Positions 51,008-61,863 of a stretch of DNA of 64,000 nt are shown here, piece by piece. Origin of the DNA: Actinomadura latina NBRC 106108 (GTDB lineage Bacteria; Actinomycetota; Actinomycetes; Streptosporangiales; Streptosporangiaceae); assembly GCF_001552195.1 (NCBI RefSeq), contig NZ_BCQS01000011.1, positions 248,001 through 312,000 on the forward strand, read 5' to 3'. Numbering within the stretch: position 1 is the first letter of the stretch; each line of letters starts with the position of its first letter. Below the pieces are notes generated by a model. That model was not told the origin of the DNA. It saw nothing but the letters and a program-made list of their open reading frames with translations, and made no database searches. Position numbers and translations under genes: made by a program.

Positions 51008-51700
51008 ATGACCGCCAGCGTGCTCGTCGTGGAGGACGAGAGGGAGATCCGTGACCTCCTGCGCCGGTATCTGGAACGCGCCGGCTACGCGGTGATGACG
51101 ACCGGGTCGGGTGCGGAGGCGATACGGCTGGTGTCCGAGCGCTCCGTCCGGCTGATGGTGCTCGACCTCGGGCTGCCGGACGTCGACGGCCTGGACGTGC
51201 TGCGCGCGGCCCGCGCGGACGGAGAGGTCCCGGTGGTCGTGCTGACCGCGCGCAGCGCCGTCGAGGACCGCATCCGGGGGCTGGAGTCGGGCGCGGACGA
51301 CTACGTGACCAAGCCGTTCAGCCCCACCGAGGTGGTGCTGCGGGTCCAGGCGGTGCTGAACCGCGCGGCCCGGGGCGCCGCCGCACCGGGGGCCGCGAGC
51401 TACGGTGGCGGGCGGCTGCGGCTGGACGAGGAGCGGCACGAGGCCGCCCTGGACGGGACGGCGCTCGACCTCACCCCGACCGAGTGGAGCCTGCTCACCG
51501 CGCTGGCGGCGGTCCCGGGGCGGGTGTACTCGCGGTACGAGCTGGTCAACCGTGTCCGCGGATACGAGTTCGCCGGCTACGAGCGGACCATCGACTCGCA
51601 CGTGAAGAACCTGCGCCGCAAGCTCGGCCCGGCCGGAGCCGGCGTCGTCGAGACGGTGCTGGGTGTCGGCTACCGCCTCGCGCTCCCGCGCGACGTGTAG
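51008..51700 (+). CDS. OmpR-family response regulator
   Basis: A 230-residue response regulator. Receiver: VLVVEDEREIRDLLRRYLE (acidic pocket), Asp in LMVLDLGLPDVDG (phosphoacceptor, ~54), VVLTARS and DDYVTKPFSPTE (conserved Lys). DNA-binding winged helix: DLTPTEWSLLTAL and SRYELVNRVRGYEFAG, ending ETVLGVGYRLALP. It converges with the classical histidine kinase at 51739; the pair is the usual two-component arrangement, but here the genes face each other. The role is unknown; the location next to a DUF2202 secreted protein suggests a cell-envelope or metal response. Confidence 0.93.
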   Translation: MTASVLVVEDEREIRDLLRRYLERAGYAVMTTGSGAEAIRLVSERSVRLMVLDLGLPDVDGLDVLRAARADGEVPVVVLTARSAVEDRIRGLESGADDYVTKPFSPTEVVLRVQAVLNRAARGAAAPGAASYGGGRLRLDEERHEAALDGTALDLTPTEWSLLTALAAVPGRVYSRYELVNRVRGYEFAGYERTIDSHVKNLRRKLGPAGAGVVETVLGVGYRLALPRDV

Positions 51701-51738
51701 CCGGCCCGGCGTGGCATGGCGTGGCATGGGGGAACGGC

Positions 51739-53112
51739 TCACCGCCGCAGAGGCAGGCGGATGGTGAACGTCGCGCCGCCCCCGTCCGGTGAGGAGGCGG
51801 TGACGGTGCCGCCGTGCGCGGTGACCAGCTCGCGCACCACGGCCAGGCCGATGCCCGAGCCGCCGACCCGGCGCCCGGACGTCCCGCGCCAGAGGCGCTC
51901 GAAGACGTGGGCGCGCTCGTCGGCGGGGATGCCCGGGCCGGTGTCGGCCACCTCGATGACGGCCTCGTCCCGCTGGGCGCGCACCCGCACCGTCACCGAG
52001 TCGCCGGGACGGCAGTAGCGCGCCGCGTTGGACAGCAGGTTGCCGAGGGCCTGGTGGAGGCGGTCGGTGTCCGCGCGGACCACGACGCCGCCGGCGATGT
52101 CGGTATGGACGGTGAGTCCCGCCGCGTCCAGCTGGGCGCGGTGCGCGGTGACCGCCTCGCGCGCCATGGCGCCGGCGTCGACGTCGGCCGGGCGCAGTGA
52201 CAGGGCGGCCGACTCCGCCGCGGACAGCTCGGCGAGGTCGCCGACGATCCGGCCGAGCCGCAGGGTCTGGTCGTGCAGGGCGGCCAGGCGCGCCGGGTCC
52301 GGTTCGGCGAACCCGTCCCGGAGCTCCTCCAGCCCCGCCTGCAGGCCCGCCAGGGGGGTGCGCAGCTCGTGGGCGACGTCGGCGGCCAGCCGCCGGCGGC
52401 CGAGTTCGGCCCGGTTCAGCTCCTCGGCCATGCCGTCGAAGGCCGTGACCAGCTCGCCCAGCTCGCCGGGCGCGCTCACCCCGGCGCGCGCCGAGCGGTC
52501 GCCCGCGGCGAGCGCCCGCGCGGCGGCCGCGAGCCGCACCAGCGGCCGGGTGAGCCGGCGGCTCACGTACCAGCTCGTCGCCGCCGCGGCCGCCACCGCC
52601 GCCGCGGCGGCCGGCAGGATCCATGCCCAGGCGACGTCCCGCCCGGACGAGGCCGCGGGGGAGCCGAACGCCAGCCGCACCGAACCGACCGTCCTCCCGG
52701 CGGCCTGAACGGGCTTGGCCACCGTGCCCTGGCCGGCGCCCATGCCGGGACCGTGGCCGTCGCCCGGCCCTCCACCGGGCCGTCCGGCGTGCCCCGGGTC
52801 CGCCGGGGAGGCGACGACGTCCCCCTCGGCGTCCCGGACGACCAGGTCGGCGCCGGCGCCCGCCGCGATCGCGCGCGCCTCCCGCAGGTCGGCGCCGGCC
52901 CAGCCGCTCGCCGCCGTGTAGGAGGCCGCCGCGGCGGCGGCGACCCGTCCGGCCGTCCGCTCGCGATCGGACTGGCGGGCGGCGCCGAGCCCCCGGTCGG
53001 TGCCGATCAGGGCCGCCGCCGTCAGGACGGCGAGCGAGGCCAGCGCCACCAGGAGGAAAGCGGCGAACAGCCGCCGGCCCAACGTGCCGCCGTTTTGCCG
53101 TGCTCCTTCCAT
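51739..53112 (-). CDS. Membrane sensor histidine kinase
   Basis: A 457-residue kinase. One N-terminal membrane helix (~15-37), an extracellular domain (~38-165) rich in Gly/His/Asp (GGGPGDGHGPGMGAGQG), a second helix (~175-195) and a HAMP segment (~197-248, RRLTRPLVRLAAAA). Then come HisKA with DVAHELRTPLAGLQ (phospho-His) and HATPase with NLLSNAARYC, DTGPGIP and GGSGIGLAVV. The glycine/His-rich loop may bind a metal. The AGGAGG directly abuts ATG 53112, so the true start is uncertain. It faces the OmpR-type regulator, its likely partner. The reverse-complement-type DevR box at 53149 lies 37 bp upstream. Confidence 0.9.
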   Translation of the reverse strand: MEGARQNGGTLGRRLFAAFLLVALASLAVLTAAALIGTDRGLGAARQSDRERTAGRVAAAAAASYTAASGWAGADLREARAIAAGAGADLVVRDAEGDVVASPADPGHAGRPGGGPGDGHGPGMGAGQGTVAKPVQAAGRTVGSVRLAFGSPAASSGRDVAWAWILPAAAAAVAAAAATSWYVSRRLTRPLVRLAAAARALAAGDRSARAGVSAPGELGELVTAFDGMAEELNRAELGRRRLAADVAHELRTPLAGLQAGLEELRDGFAEPDPARLAALHDQTLRLGRIVGDLAELSAAESAALSLRPADVDAGAMAREAVTAHRAQLDAAGLTVHTDIAGGVVVRADTDRLHQALGNLLSNAARYCRPGDSVTVRVRAQRDEAVIEVADTGPGIPADERAHVFERLWRGTSGRRVGGSGIGLAVVRELVTAHGGTVTASSPDGGGATFTIRLPLRR

Positions 53113-53148
53113 ACCTCCTGGGTACGCGGCGGCAGCCGCCGCCCGGCA

Positions 53149-53162
53149 GGGACCAAAGGCTG
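53149..53162. promoter_or_regulatory. Weak DevR-like box between sensor kinase and DUF2202 genes
   Basis: GGGACCAAAGGCTG keeps the GGGACC arm and core but not the second arm. It is 37 bp from the kinase start and 110 bp before the DUF2202 start. Confidence 0.42.
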
Positions 53163-53271
53163 TTCCCGAAGCTCCATACGGCCTCCACATGCTCCACATC
53201 CGGGCTGCAGAGCGCAGGGGCACCTTGAAGGTGACAGCGAAAGGGACTGGGAAGAAGAGGGGAGAACGGTC

Positions 53272-53964
53272 ATGAAGCGCATCGGAAAGACGGCCATCGC
53301 GCTCACCACCGGCGGCGCGCTGGCGCTGGGCGGGATCGCCGTCGCGGCGCCCGTCCTGGCCGGGGCCGGACCGGGCGGACCCGGCGGACCGCCCGCGGCG
53401 AGCCAGACCGCCGAGCCGCGCCCGCCGGGAGCCGGCGGCGGGGCGGGACAGGGCCTCCACCACGGCATGGGGCAGTTCCAGCGCGGACCCGGTGACAGGG
53501 CCTGCATGAATCTCACGGCGCCCAGCGGTACCGTGACCGCCGCGCAGAAGACGGCTCTGGCCGCGCAGGCGGAGGAGGAGAAGCTCACGCACGACCTGTA
53601 CACGGCGTTCGCCGCCCGGTACGACGCGCGCGTCTTCGACCAGATCGCCAAGGCCGAGAGCAACCACCTGAGCGCGGTCCGCACGCTGCTCGACCGGTAC
53701 GGGATCAGCGATCCCACCGAGGGCAAGAGCGCCGGGCAGTTCGCCTCGGCGGACGTCAAGGCCGAGTACGACCGGCTGCTGGCCCAGGGGTCGGCGAACG
53801 AGCGGGCCGCCCTCCAAGCCGGCGCCGCCGAGGAGAAGGCGCAGATCGCCACGCTGAAGCAGTCTGCGCAGGGTGTCAAGGCGGCGGACGTCAAGCAGGT
53901 CTACGACCGGCTGATCGCCACCTCGCAGCGGCACCTGTCCGCCTTCCAGTCGTGGGGGAACTGA
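53272..53964 (+). CDS. Secreted DUF2202 (ferritin-like) domain protein
   Basis: A 230-residue exported protein. Signal peptide at ~1-30 (TGGALALGGIAVAAPVLAGA), then a Gly/Pro-rich low-complexity stretch to ~75. The DUF2202 domain follows from about 85: AQAEEEKLTHDLYTAFAARY, AKAESNHLSAVRTLLDRYGI, AAEEKAQIATLKQ and SQRHLSAFQSW. The Glu/His spacing of these helices resembles a ferritin-like four-helix bundle. Proteins of this type lie near metal or oxidative-stress genes; a di-iron site is possible but not proven. ATG 53272 follows GAAGAGGGGAGAACGGTC. It is divergent from the sensor kinase, suggesting a target of that system. Confidence 0.85.
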   Translation: MKRIGKTAIALTTGGALALGGIAVAAPVLAGAGPGGPGGPPAASQTAEPRPPGAGGGAGQGLHHGMGQFQRGPGDRACMNLTAPSGTVTAAQKTALAAQAEEEKLTHDLYTAFAARYDARVFDQIAKAESNHLSAVRTLLDRYGISDPTEGKSAGQFASADVKAEYDRLLAQGSANERAALQAGAAEEKAQIATLKQSAQGVKAADVKQVYDRLIATSQRHLSAFQSWGN

Positions 53965-54089
53965 ACACCGCGAACAGCGGCCGCACCGCCGCCCGCCCCC
54001 CGGCTGGACGGGCGGCGAACCCGTCCCCGCACATGCCGCAGGCTGCGGTCCTCCGCAGGCCGCTGGGCCGCAGCGCCGGCGCGGCCGGG

Positions 54090-56366
<2,277 letters not shown>

Positions 56367-56756
56367 TCAGCGGGGCAGGGATTCCAGTGCCGCGGTGAGC
56401 CTGCCGGCCGCATCGTCGGCGACCGGCGCGAGGCCCGGCTGCTCGCTCACCGTGGCCATGACCTGCGGGTCCAGTGCCTCGACGATGGTGTCGTCACCCT
56501 CGGACCGGACGACGACGTTGCAGGGCAGCAGGAGACCGATCCGCCGATCGACCTCCAGCGCCCGGTGGGCGAGCGGCGGGTTGCAGGCGCCGAGGATCAG
56601 GTAGTCCTCCATCGTCTCGCCGAGCTTCTCGTCCAGCGTGGCGCGCACGTCGATCTCGGTGAGCACGCCGAATCCCTGCTCCTTCAGCGCCGCCCTGACC
56701 TGCTCGACGGTCTCGGTGAACGGCCGGTGCAGCCGGACGGTCATGCCGTAGTTCAT
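56367..56756 (-). CDS. DUF302 domain protein
   Basis: A 129-residue soluble protein of the DUF302 family, often linked to sulfur or metal metabolism. VEQVRAALKEQGFGVLTEID, KLGETMEDYLILGACNPPLA and LLPCNVVV are the conserved segments; Cys in GACNP and LPCN are notable. ATG 56756 follows CGAGGGGAGAG. It is divergent from the thioredoxin gene; the 216-bp gap carries two strong CsoR/CstR palindromes near the thioredoxin side and a half-site GGTACCCC near this gene. The function is unknown. Confidence 0.82.
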   Translation of the reverse strand: MNYGMTVRLHRPFTETVEQVRAALKEQGFGVLTEIDVRATLDEKLGETMEDYLILGACNPPLAHRALEVDRRIGLLLPCNVVVRSEGDDTIVEALDPQVMATVSEQPGLAPVADDAAGRLTAALESLPR

Positions 56757-56879
56757 CGAACTCTCCCCTCGTTCGTTCTCAACAGCCCGGGGCGGGTACC
56801 CCAGGATCGGTTCTGCCCGGGCAGGCTCTGTGCACGTGTCGGGATGGCCGGTGATGCACACCCCCTGGTGGCTTCCACA

Positions 56880-56895
56880 ATACCCCTACGGGTAT
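56880..56895. promoter_or_regulatory. CsoR/CstR operator 1 of the thioredoxin promoter
   Basis: ATACCCCTACGGGTAT has 6-bp perfect arms (ATACCC/GGGTAT). It lies 93 bp before the thioredoxin ATG and 124 bp from the divergent DUF302 start. Confidence 0.75.
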
Positions 56896-56934
56896 GAAGG
56901 ATGAAGGAATCAAAGGGGCAGCGTGCTTGTTCTC

Positions 56935-56950
56935 ATACCCGTACGGGTAT
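56935..56950. promoter_or_regulatory. CsoR/CstR operator 2 of the thioredoxin promoter
   Basis: ATACCCGTACGGGTAT is a perfect 16-bp palindrome 22 bp before the thioredoxin ATG. The two sites are 55 bp apart, the same distance as in the rhodanese promoter. Confidence 0.82.
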
Positions 56951-56972
56951 CCAAACCGCAATGGAGGCGGCG

Positions 56973-57633
<661 letters not shown>

Positions 57634-57689
57634 CGCCGCCGAACGACCTGCCGGGACCGCTGGCGTCCCGCGCGGATCCCGGCAAGCGG

Positions 57690-58007
57690 TCAGGGCAGCG
57701 GGAACAGGCTGCCGGACGCGAGGAAGACCGTCGCGAGCGCGACCGCGGACACCACGGTCACGGCGACGGTGATGAGCAGCAGGGCGCGGCGCCGCGCGTG
57801 CTCGGCCACGCGTCCGGCCGGACGCGACACGCGGCCCAGCAGGTAGACCAGCGCGCTCATGCCCAGGACGAGCCCGCCGACCACGGGTGCGGTCTTGAGC
57901 ATGGCGCCGCCGACGGCCGCGAAGGAGACGGCGGTGCGGAACCAGGCCAGCTCGGTGCGTTCCCGGGCCAGGCCGGGATCGAGGTCTTCGACGTCCTCGG
58001 GGATCAA
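57690..58007 (-). CDS. DUF202 family membrane protein A
   Basis: A 105-residue protein of the DUF202/YidH-like family. DPGLARERTELAWFRTAVSF is the N-terminal amphipathic signature, followed by two to three membrane helices (about 38-55, 73-95). The start is TTG 58007 overlapping the stop of protein B (TTGA at 58004-58007), so it is cotranslated. The function is unknown. This is a common DUF202 pair. Confidence 0.75.
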   Translation of the reverse strand: MIPEDVEDLDPGLARERTELAWFRTAVSFAAVGGAMLKTAPVVGGLVLGMSALVYLLGRVSRPAGRVAEHARRRALLLITVAVTVVSAVALATVFLASGSLFPLP

Positions 58008-58411
58008 TCGAGGGCCTCCGACAGCAGGACGAGCACCGCGGCCGCCACCGCGACCGCGGCGATGGTGATCGCGAGGATGCGGGGGAGCGGCGAGCGCGGC
58101 AGGGGTTCCCCGCGGCGCAGCGCATGCTGGTTGCGGTCCCACTCGACGAGGCCGCCGATGGACAGGACGGCGCCGAAGACGATCAGCGGCACGGCCAGCA
58201 GGTGCCGGCCCCAGGGCAGCCCGGGGAACGGCGGCAGCAGCTGCCCGACGGCCAGCCCGCCGATGACCAGGGCGAGCGCCGTGCGGTTCCACGCCAGGAA
58301 CGTCCGTTCGTTGGCCCAGGTGAACCGCGCGTCCGGCTCGCTTTCGGACGGACGCTCCGGTTCGCTCTCCCCGCCTTCGGCCTCGTGAGAGGCGGATGGG
58401 CCCCCGCTCAC
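58004..58411 (-). CDS. DUF202 family membrane protein B
   Basis: A 135-residue relative of the previous protein. A disordered acidic N-terminus (~1-30, Glu/Ser-rich) leads to FTWANERTFLAWNRTALALV and three membrane helices. GTG 58411 overlaps the stop of a small upstream frame (GTGA). It is tightly coupled with protein A. Yeast and bacterial DUF202 proteins are linked to vacuolar transport chaperones and small membrane assemblies, but no role is clear here. Confidence 0.72.
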   Translation of the reverse strand: MSGGPSASHEAEGGESEPERPSESEPDARFTWANERTFLAWNRTALALVIGGLAVGQLLPPFPGLPWGRHLLAVPLIVFGAVLSIGGLVEWDRNQHALRRGEPLPRSPLPRILAITIAAVAVAAAVLVLLSEALD

Positions 58412-58632
58412 GCGGCCGTCCGGACGTGGCAGAAGACGCCGTCCGGCCTTCCCGAGTTCCGGCCCTCGCCGTCGTTGGCGGGGATGCCGGCGAGCCGGTC
58501 TTCGGTGATGTCCATGGGTGCTCCTAGACGAACATGGTTCTGCGCCAGCGCCGCCGCGGCGGCCTCCAGCAGTGCCCAGCGGTTGCGCCGGACGTCGCTG
58601 CGTCCGTGCGGGACATCCGGGTGTGCCGACAC
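58408..58632 (-). CDS. Small upstream ORF coupled to the DUF202 pair (35-74 aa)
   Basis: Its stop overlaps the GTG start of the DUF202 gene (GTGA at 58408-58411), typical of translational coupling. From ATG 58515, with a strong AGGAGCACCC site, it encodes 35 residues starting MDITEDRLAGIPAND. From ATG 58632 it would encode 74 residues with a helical leader (RNRWALLEAAAAALAQNHV) after AAAGAG. I do not recognise the peptide. It could be a leader peptide or a genuine small protein. Confidence 0.4.
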   Translation of the reverse strand: MSAHPDVPHGRSDVRRNRWALLEAAAAALAQNHVRLGAPMDITEDRLAGIPANDGEGRNSGRPDGVFCHVRTAA

Positions 58633-58881
58633 GTCTCTTTACTAGCAGAGGCCGTAGGCGCCGGCCCCGTCGGCCGGTGCCGGCGGGAAGGGAGCTTCCG
58701 ATGGCCCGCATCGGCAGGCGCCCGGGTGAGTCGACCACCCGGGCGGTGATCCCGGCGGCAGCGGCTACCTCCTGAAGACGTGTGTTCCGGTCGTCCGGCG
58801 GGGGGTCCGCCGCGGTGACGGTAGATTCGTGTCAGCCGACGTGCCGACGCGCACGAACCCGACGACCGCCGGAGGACCTAG
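58516..58881. other. Intergenic region between small ORF and TetR gene
   Basis: 366 bp. Apart from the possible N-terminal extension of the small ORF (to 58632), I see no gene, no DevR-like box and no CsoR-type palindrome. The stretch before 58882 has GGAGGACCTAG as ribosome site of the TetR gene. Confidence 0.5.
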
Positions 58882-59487
58882 ATGACCGTCCGGTCACCCG
58901 GCTTCGGCCGGGCCCGCCAGGACGGACGCGAGCGCGTCCGCTCCCAGTTGCTCGACACGGCGCTGCGCCTGTTCGCCGAGCACGGCTACGTCGGCGTGCG
59001 CGTCGAGGACATCGCCAAGGAGGCCGGTGTCTCGCGCGCCACCTTCTACAAGCACTTCGCCGAACGCGAGGAGATCCTGGCCGAACTGTTCGCCCGGCTG
59101 GTCAAGGACCGGCCCGTGCCGACGCCGCCGGGCACGGACGCCGAGGCGCTGCGCCGCGTCCGCGAACTCCTCACCACCACCGCGGGCCGGATGGTGGCCG
59201 ACGAACAACTGGCCAGGTTCGTCTACACACTCCCGATCCGGCACGCCGCGCTGCTCGGCGAAGGCGCCCGCCCTCCCGTCATGGAGCAGGTGGAACGGCT
59301 CATCGAGCGCGGCGCCGCCGCCGGCGCCGTACGGACCGACATCCCGCCCACTCTCATCACCGCGCAGATCGCCCGCACCTTCGAGGCCGCCATGCGCGAC
59401 TGGGCCGAGGACCGGGCGTCGGACGCGGCCGAACACCTGGCGCTGCTTCTCGACCTGTCGTTCAACGGAGTCCGGCCCACCGGATGA
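58882..59487 (+). CDS. TetR-family transcriptional regulator
   Basis: A 201-residue regulator. The N-terminal helix-turn-helix (LLDTALRLFAEHGYVGVRVE, IAKEAGVSRATFYKHFAERE) is the TetR signature; the C-terminal ligand domain is generic. ATG 58882 follows CCGGAGGACCTAG. It is not clearly linked to a partner: the ArsR-rhodanese gene converges from the other side with a 60-bp gap. Targets are unknown. Confidence 0.88.
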   Translation: MTVRSPGFGRARQDGRERVRSQLLDTALRLFAEHGYVGVRVEDIAKEAGVSRATFYKHFAEREEILAELFARLVKDRPVPTPPGTDAEALRRVRELLTTTAGRMVADEQLARFVYTLPIRHAALLGEGARPPVMEQVERLIERGAAAGAVRTDIPPTLITAQIARTFEAAMRDWAEDRASDAAEHLALLLDLSFNGVRPTG

Positions 59488-59547
59488 CCCGCCGGAATGC
59501 CCCTCGGCCCGCCGCGAGCCCCTGATGCGCGGCCGGTGCGGAATCGG

Positions 59548-60219
59548 TCACGCCAGGTCCCCGGCATCGACGGGCATCTCGGCCAGACGCCACTCCAGCA
59601 TGCCGTCGTCAAGGCGGATCGCGCGCCGGCCGCGGTCGGTCAGCAGCCGGACCGCGTCGTAGGCCAGCACGCAGTACTCGCCGCGGCAGTACACCACGAT
59701 CTCGGTGTCGGCGGGCAGTTCGTCGATCCGGTCGGCCAGTTCCCCGACCGGGATGCTGACTGCACCCGGTATGTGCCCGGCCAGGTATTCGGTCACCGGC
59801 CGCACGTCCAGCACCACCACGTCCCCGGCGCGGGCGCGCAACTCCTCGCGGCCGATCTCCGGGCCGCCGTCCTCGCCCAGATAGGCGTCCCGGGCGGCCG
59901 GGACGGCGGGCTGGTGGGCGTCGGTGACCTTGCGCAGCAGTGCCAGCAACTGCGCGACGTCGTCGCCTGCCAGCCGGTAGTGGATGCGCACCCCCTCGCG
60001 GCGTGCGGTGACGAATCCGGCCTGCTTGAGCGTCTGCAGGTTCGCCGACGCCGTCGTCAGATTCAGCCCGGCCGCCGTGGCCAGCGCCTCCACGGTCCGC
60101 TCGCCCTGAGCCAGCAGATCCAGCAGCTCCAGGCGCTTTCCGCTGGCCAGCGCCTTCCCGCCGACCGCGAACGCCTCGTACAACTGCGCCTTGGAGCGCG
60201 CGGTGGTGCTCTCCGCCAT
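59548..60219 (-). CDS. ArsR-family regulator fused to a rhodanese domain
   Basis: A 223-residue fusion. Residues ~10-100: ArsR winged helix (GKRLELLDLLAQGERTVEAL, AGLNLTTASANLQTLKQAGF, VRIHYRLAGDDV). Residues ~120-215: rhodanese (VVVLDVRPVTEYLAGHIPGA, YCRGEYCVLAYDAV) with Cys in the active loop. Such fusions are proposed to sense reactive sulfur or couple sulfur state to transcription. ATG 60219 follows GGAGGATGTC. It is divergent from an MFS gene and is the fourth rhodanese in the window. Confidence 0.88.
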   Translation of the reverse strand: MAESTTARSKAQLYEAFAVGGKALASGKRLELLDLLAQGERTVEALATAAGLNLTTASANLQTLKQAGFVTARREGVRIHYRLAGDDVAQLLALLRKVTDAHQPAVPAARDAYLGEDGGPEIGREELRARAGDVVVLDVRPVTEYLAGHIPGAVSIPVGELADRIDELPADTEIVVYCRGEYCVLAYDAVRLLTDRGRRAIRLDDGMLEWRLAEMPVDAGDLA

Positions 60220-60385
60220 GACATCCTCCATATATCCATAGAATAGTGTAGTTGATGGTGAGTGCGGTGACCGCAAGCCGCCTCTGTCCGACCCTGAACC
60301 CTGGAGGACCCCATGGGCTGCGCCGATGCCGACGAGCCATGACCGCCGCCGGCCTCCCGGACCACGGGCCTCAAAAGGACACGAC

Positions 60386-61747
60386 GTGAGCACTCCCGCC
60401 CGAACCCCAGAGGCCGGCAGGCCGGTGCGGCTGGGGCTGCGCGAGAACTGGCCGCAGTTCACGCTGCTGGTGATCGTCAACATCGCCGTCGGCGGCCTGG
60501 TCGGGCTGGAGCGCACCACCGTCCCGCTGATCGGCAGCGAGATCTTCGGGCTGACCAGCGACCTGGTGGTGTTCTCCTTCATCATCGCCTTCGGCGTCAC
60601 CAAGGCGTTGACCAACCTGGCCGCCGGTGCGCTGACGGCCCGGTTCCGCCGCAAGCAACTCCTGCTCGCCGGCTGGCTCCTCGGCATCCCCGTGCCGTTC
60701 GTCCTGGCCTGGGCGCCGTCCTGGGGCTGGATCATCGCCGCGAACGTGCTGCTCGGCGTCAACCAGGGCCTGACCTGGTCGATGACGGTCAACATGAAGA
60801 TCGACCTGGTCGGCCCCGCCCGCCGCGGGCTCGCCACCGGGCTGAACGAGGCCGCCGGATACGTCGCCGTCGGCGCCACCGCGCTCGCCACCGGCTACCT
60901 GGCCACCGCCCACGGCCTGAGACCCGCGCCCGAACTCATCGGCGTGGTGTTCGTGGTCGCCGGTCTGGGACTGTCGCTGGTCGTGCGTGACACCGCCGCA
61001 CACCTCGCCCTCGAACTCGCTCAGCACCCCAAACCCGCGCCGGCCGCGGAGCCGACCGGGCCGGCCACGGAGCCGACCGGGCTGGCCACGGCGTTCGCGC
61101 TCACGTCCTGGCGCGACCGCTCGCTGCGCGGCGCCAGCCAGGCCGGACTGGTCAACAACCTCAACGACGGCCTCACCTGGGGCGTCTTCCCCCTGCTGTT
61201 CACCGACCACGGCCTGGGCCTGGCCGCCGTCGGCCTGATCAAGGGCCTCTATCCGATCCTGTGGGGCCTCGGGCAGATCCCCACCGGCCACCTGGCCGAC
61301 CGCATCGGCCGCAAACCCCTCATCGTGACCGGCATGCTCGTCCAGGCCGCCGGATTCGTCCTCGCCCTCGCCCTCCTGAACTGGCCGCTGCTCGCGGGGA
61401 TCCTGTCGGCCGTCGCGCTCGGCATCGGTACCGCCATGGTCTACCCCGCGTTGATCGCCGCCGTCTCCGACCACGCCCACCCAACCTGGCGCGCCAACGC
61501 CCTGGGCACCTACCGGTTCTGGCGCGACATCGGCTACGCCGCCGGCGCGCTGATCGCCGGCATCCTCGGCGACACCCTCGGCCTGAACTCCACCGTCATC
61601 GCCGCCGCCGTCCTCACCGCCGGCTCCGGCCTCCTCGCCGCCCGCTGGATCACCGACCACCACACCACGACCTCGCACAAGACGGATCAGGTGCCGGCGT
61701 CGTTGACCGGCCGCCGACTCAGTCCGCGCACTCGCAGGGGGCGGTGA
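60386..61747 (+). CDS. Major facilitator superfamily transporter
   Basis: A 453-residue, twelve-helix MFS permease. Helices are visible from residue ~25 (FTLLVIVNIAVGGLVGL) on, with a cytoplasmic loop at ~205-235 containing two copies of EPTG (GPATEPTGLAT). The conserved GHLADRIGRKPLIV motif lies between helices 8 and 9. GTG 60386 follows AAAAGGACACGAC. It is divergent from the ArsR-rhodanese gene across 166 bp; the AT-rich part of this gap (near 60225-60260) probably holds the regulator's operator. Substrate unknown; sulfur compound or metal export is a guess from the neighbour. Confidence 0.87.
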   Translation: MSTPARTPEAGRPVRLGLRENWPQFTLLVIVNIAVGGLVGLERTTVPLIGSEIFGLTSDLVVFSFIIAFGVTKALTNLAAGALTARFRRKQLLLAGWLLGIPVPFVLAWAPSWGWIIAANVLLGVNQGLTWSMTVNMKIDLVGPARRGLATGLNEAAGYVAVGATALATGYLATAHGLRPAPELIGVVFVVAGLGLSLVVRDTAAHLALELAQHPKPAPAAEPTGPATEPTGLATAFALTSWRDRSLRGASQAGLVNNLNDGLTWGVFPLLFTDHGLGLAAVGLIKGLYPILWGLGQIPTGHLADRIGRKPLIVTGMLVQAAGFVLALALLNWPLLAGILSAVALGIGTAMVYPALIAAVSDHAHPTWRANALGTYRFWRDIGYAAGALIAGILGDTLGLNSTVIAAAVLTAGSGLLAARWITDHHTTTSHKTDQVPASLTGRRLSPRTRRGR

Positions 61748-61863
61748 AGCCGAGCACGCCCGCGCCGGGCGCGAAGTGGACTGCGCGAGCGTGGTCACCG
61801 GCTCCGAGCAGGCGCTGCTGCGCACCTACCTGCCGGGCCCGTGGATCGGAGTGCGTGCGACGT
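61741..61863 (+). pseudogene. Possible gene fragment after the MFS gene
   Basis: A 41-codon stretch with strong coding-like GC3 bias (VDCASVVTGSEQALLRTYL) ends at a TAG at 61861. It has no start and runs into the end of the spermidine-synthase-like gene on the other strand. It looks like debris of a lost gene, but I cannot name its family. Confidence 0.3.

Noticed and set aside
56794..56802. GGGTACCCC as a further CsoR/CstR operator before DUF302
   Set aside because: Only a half-site with the wrong centre; the full 16-bp pattern is not formed.
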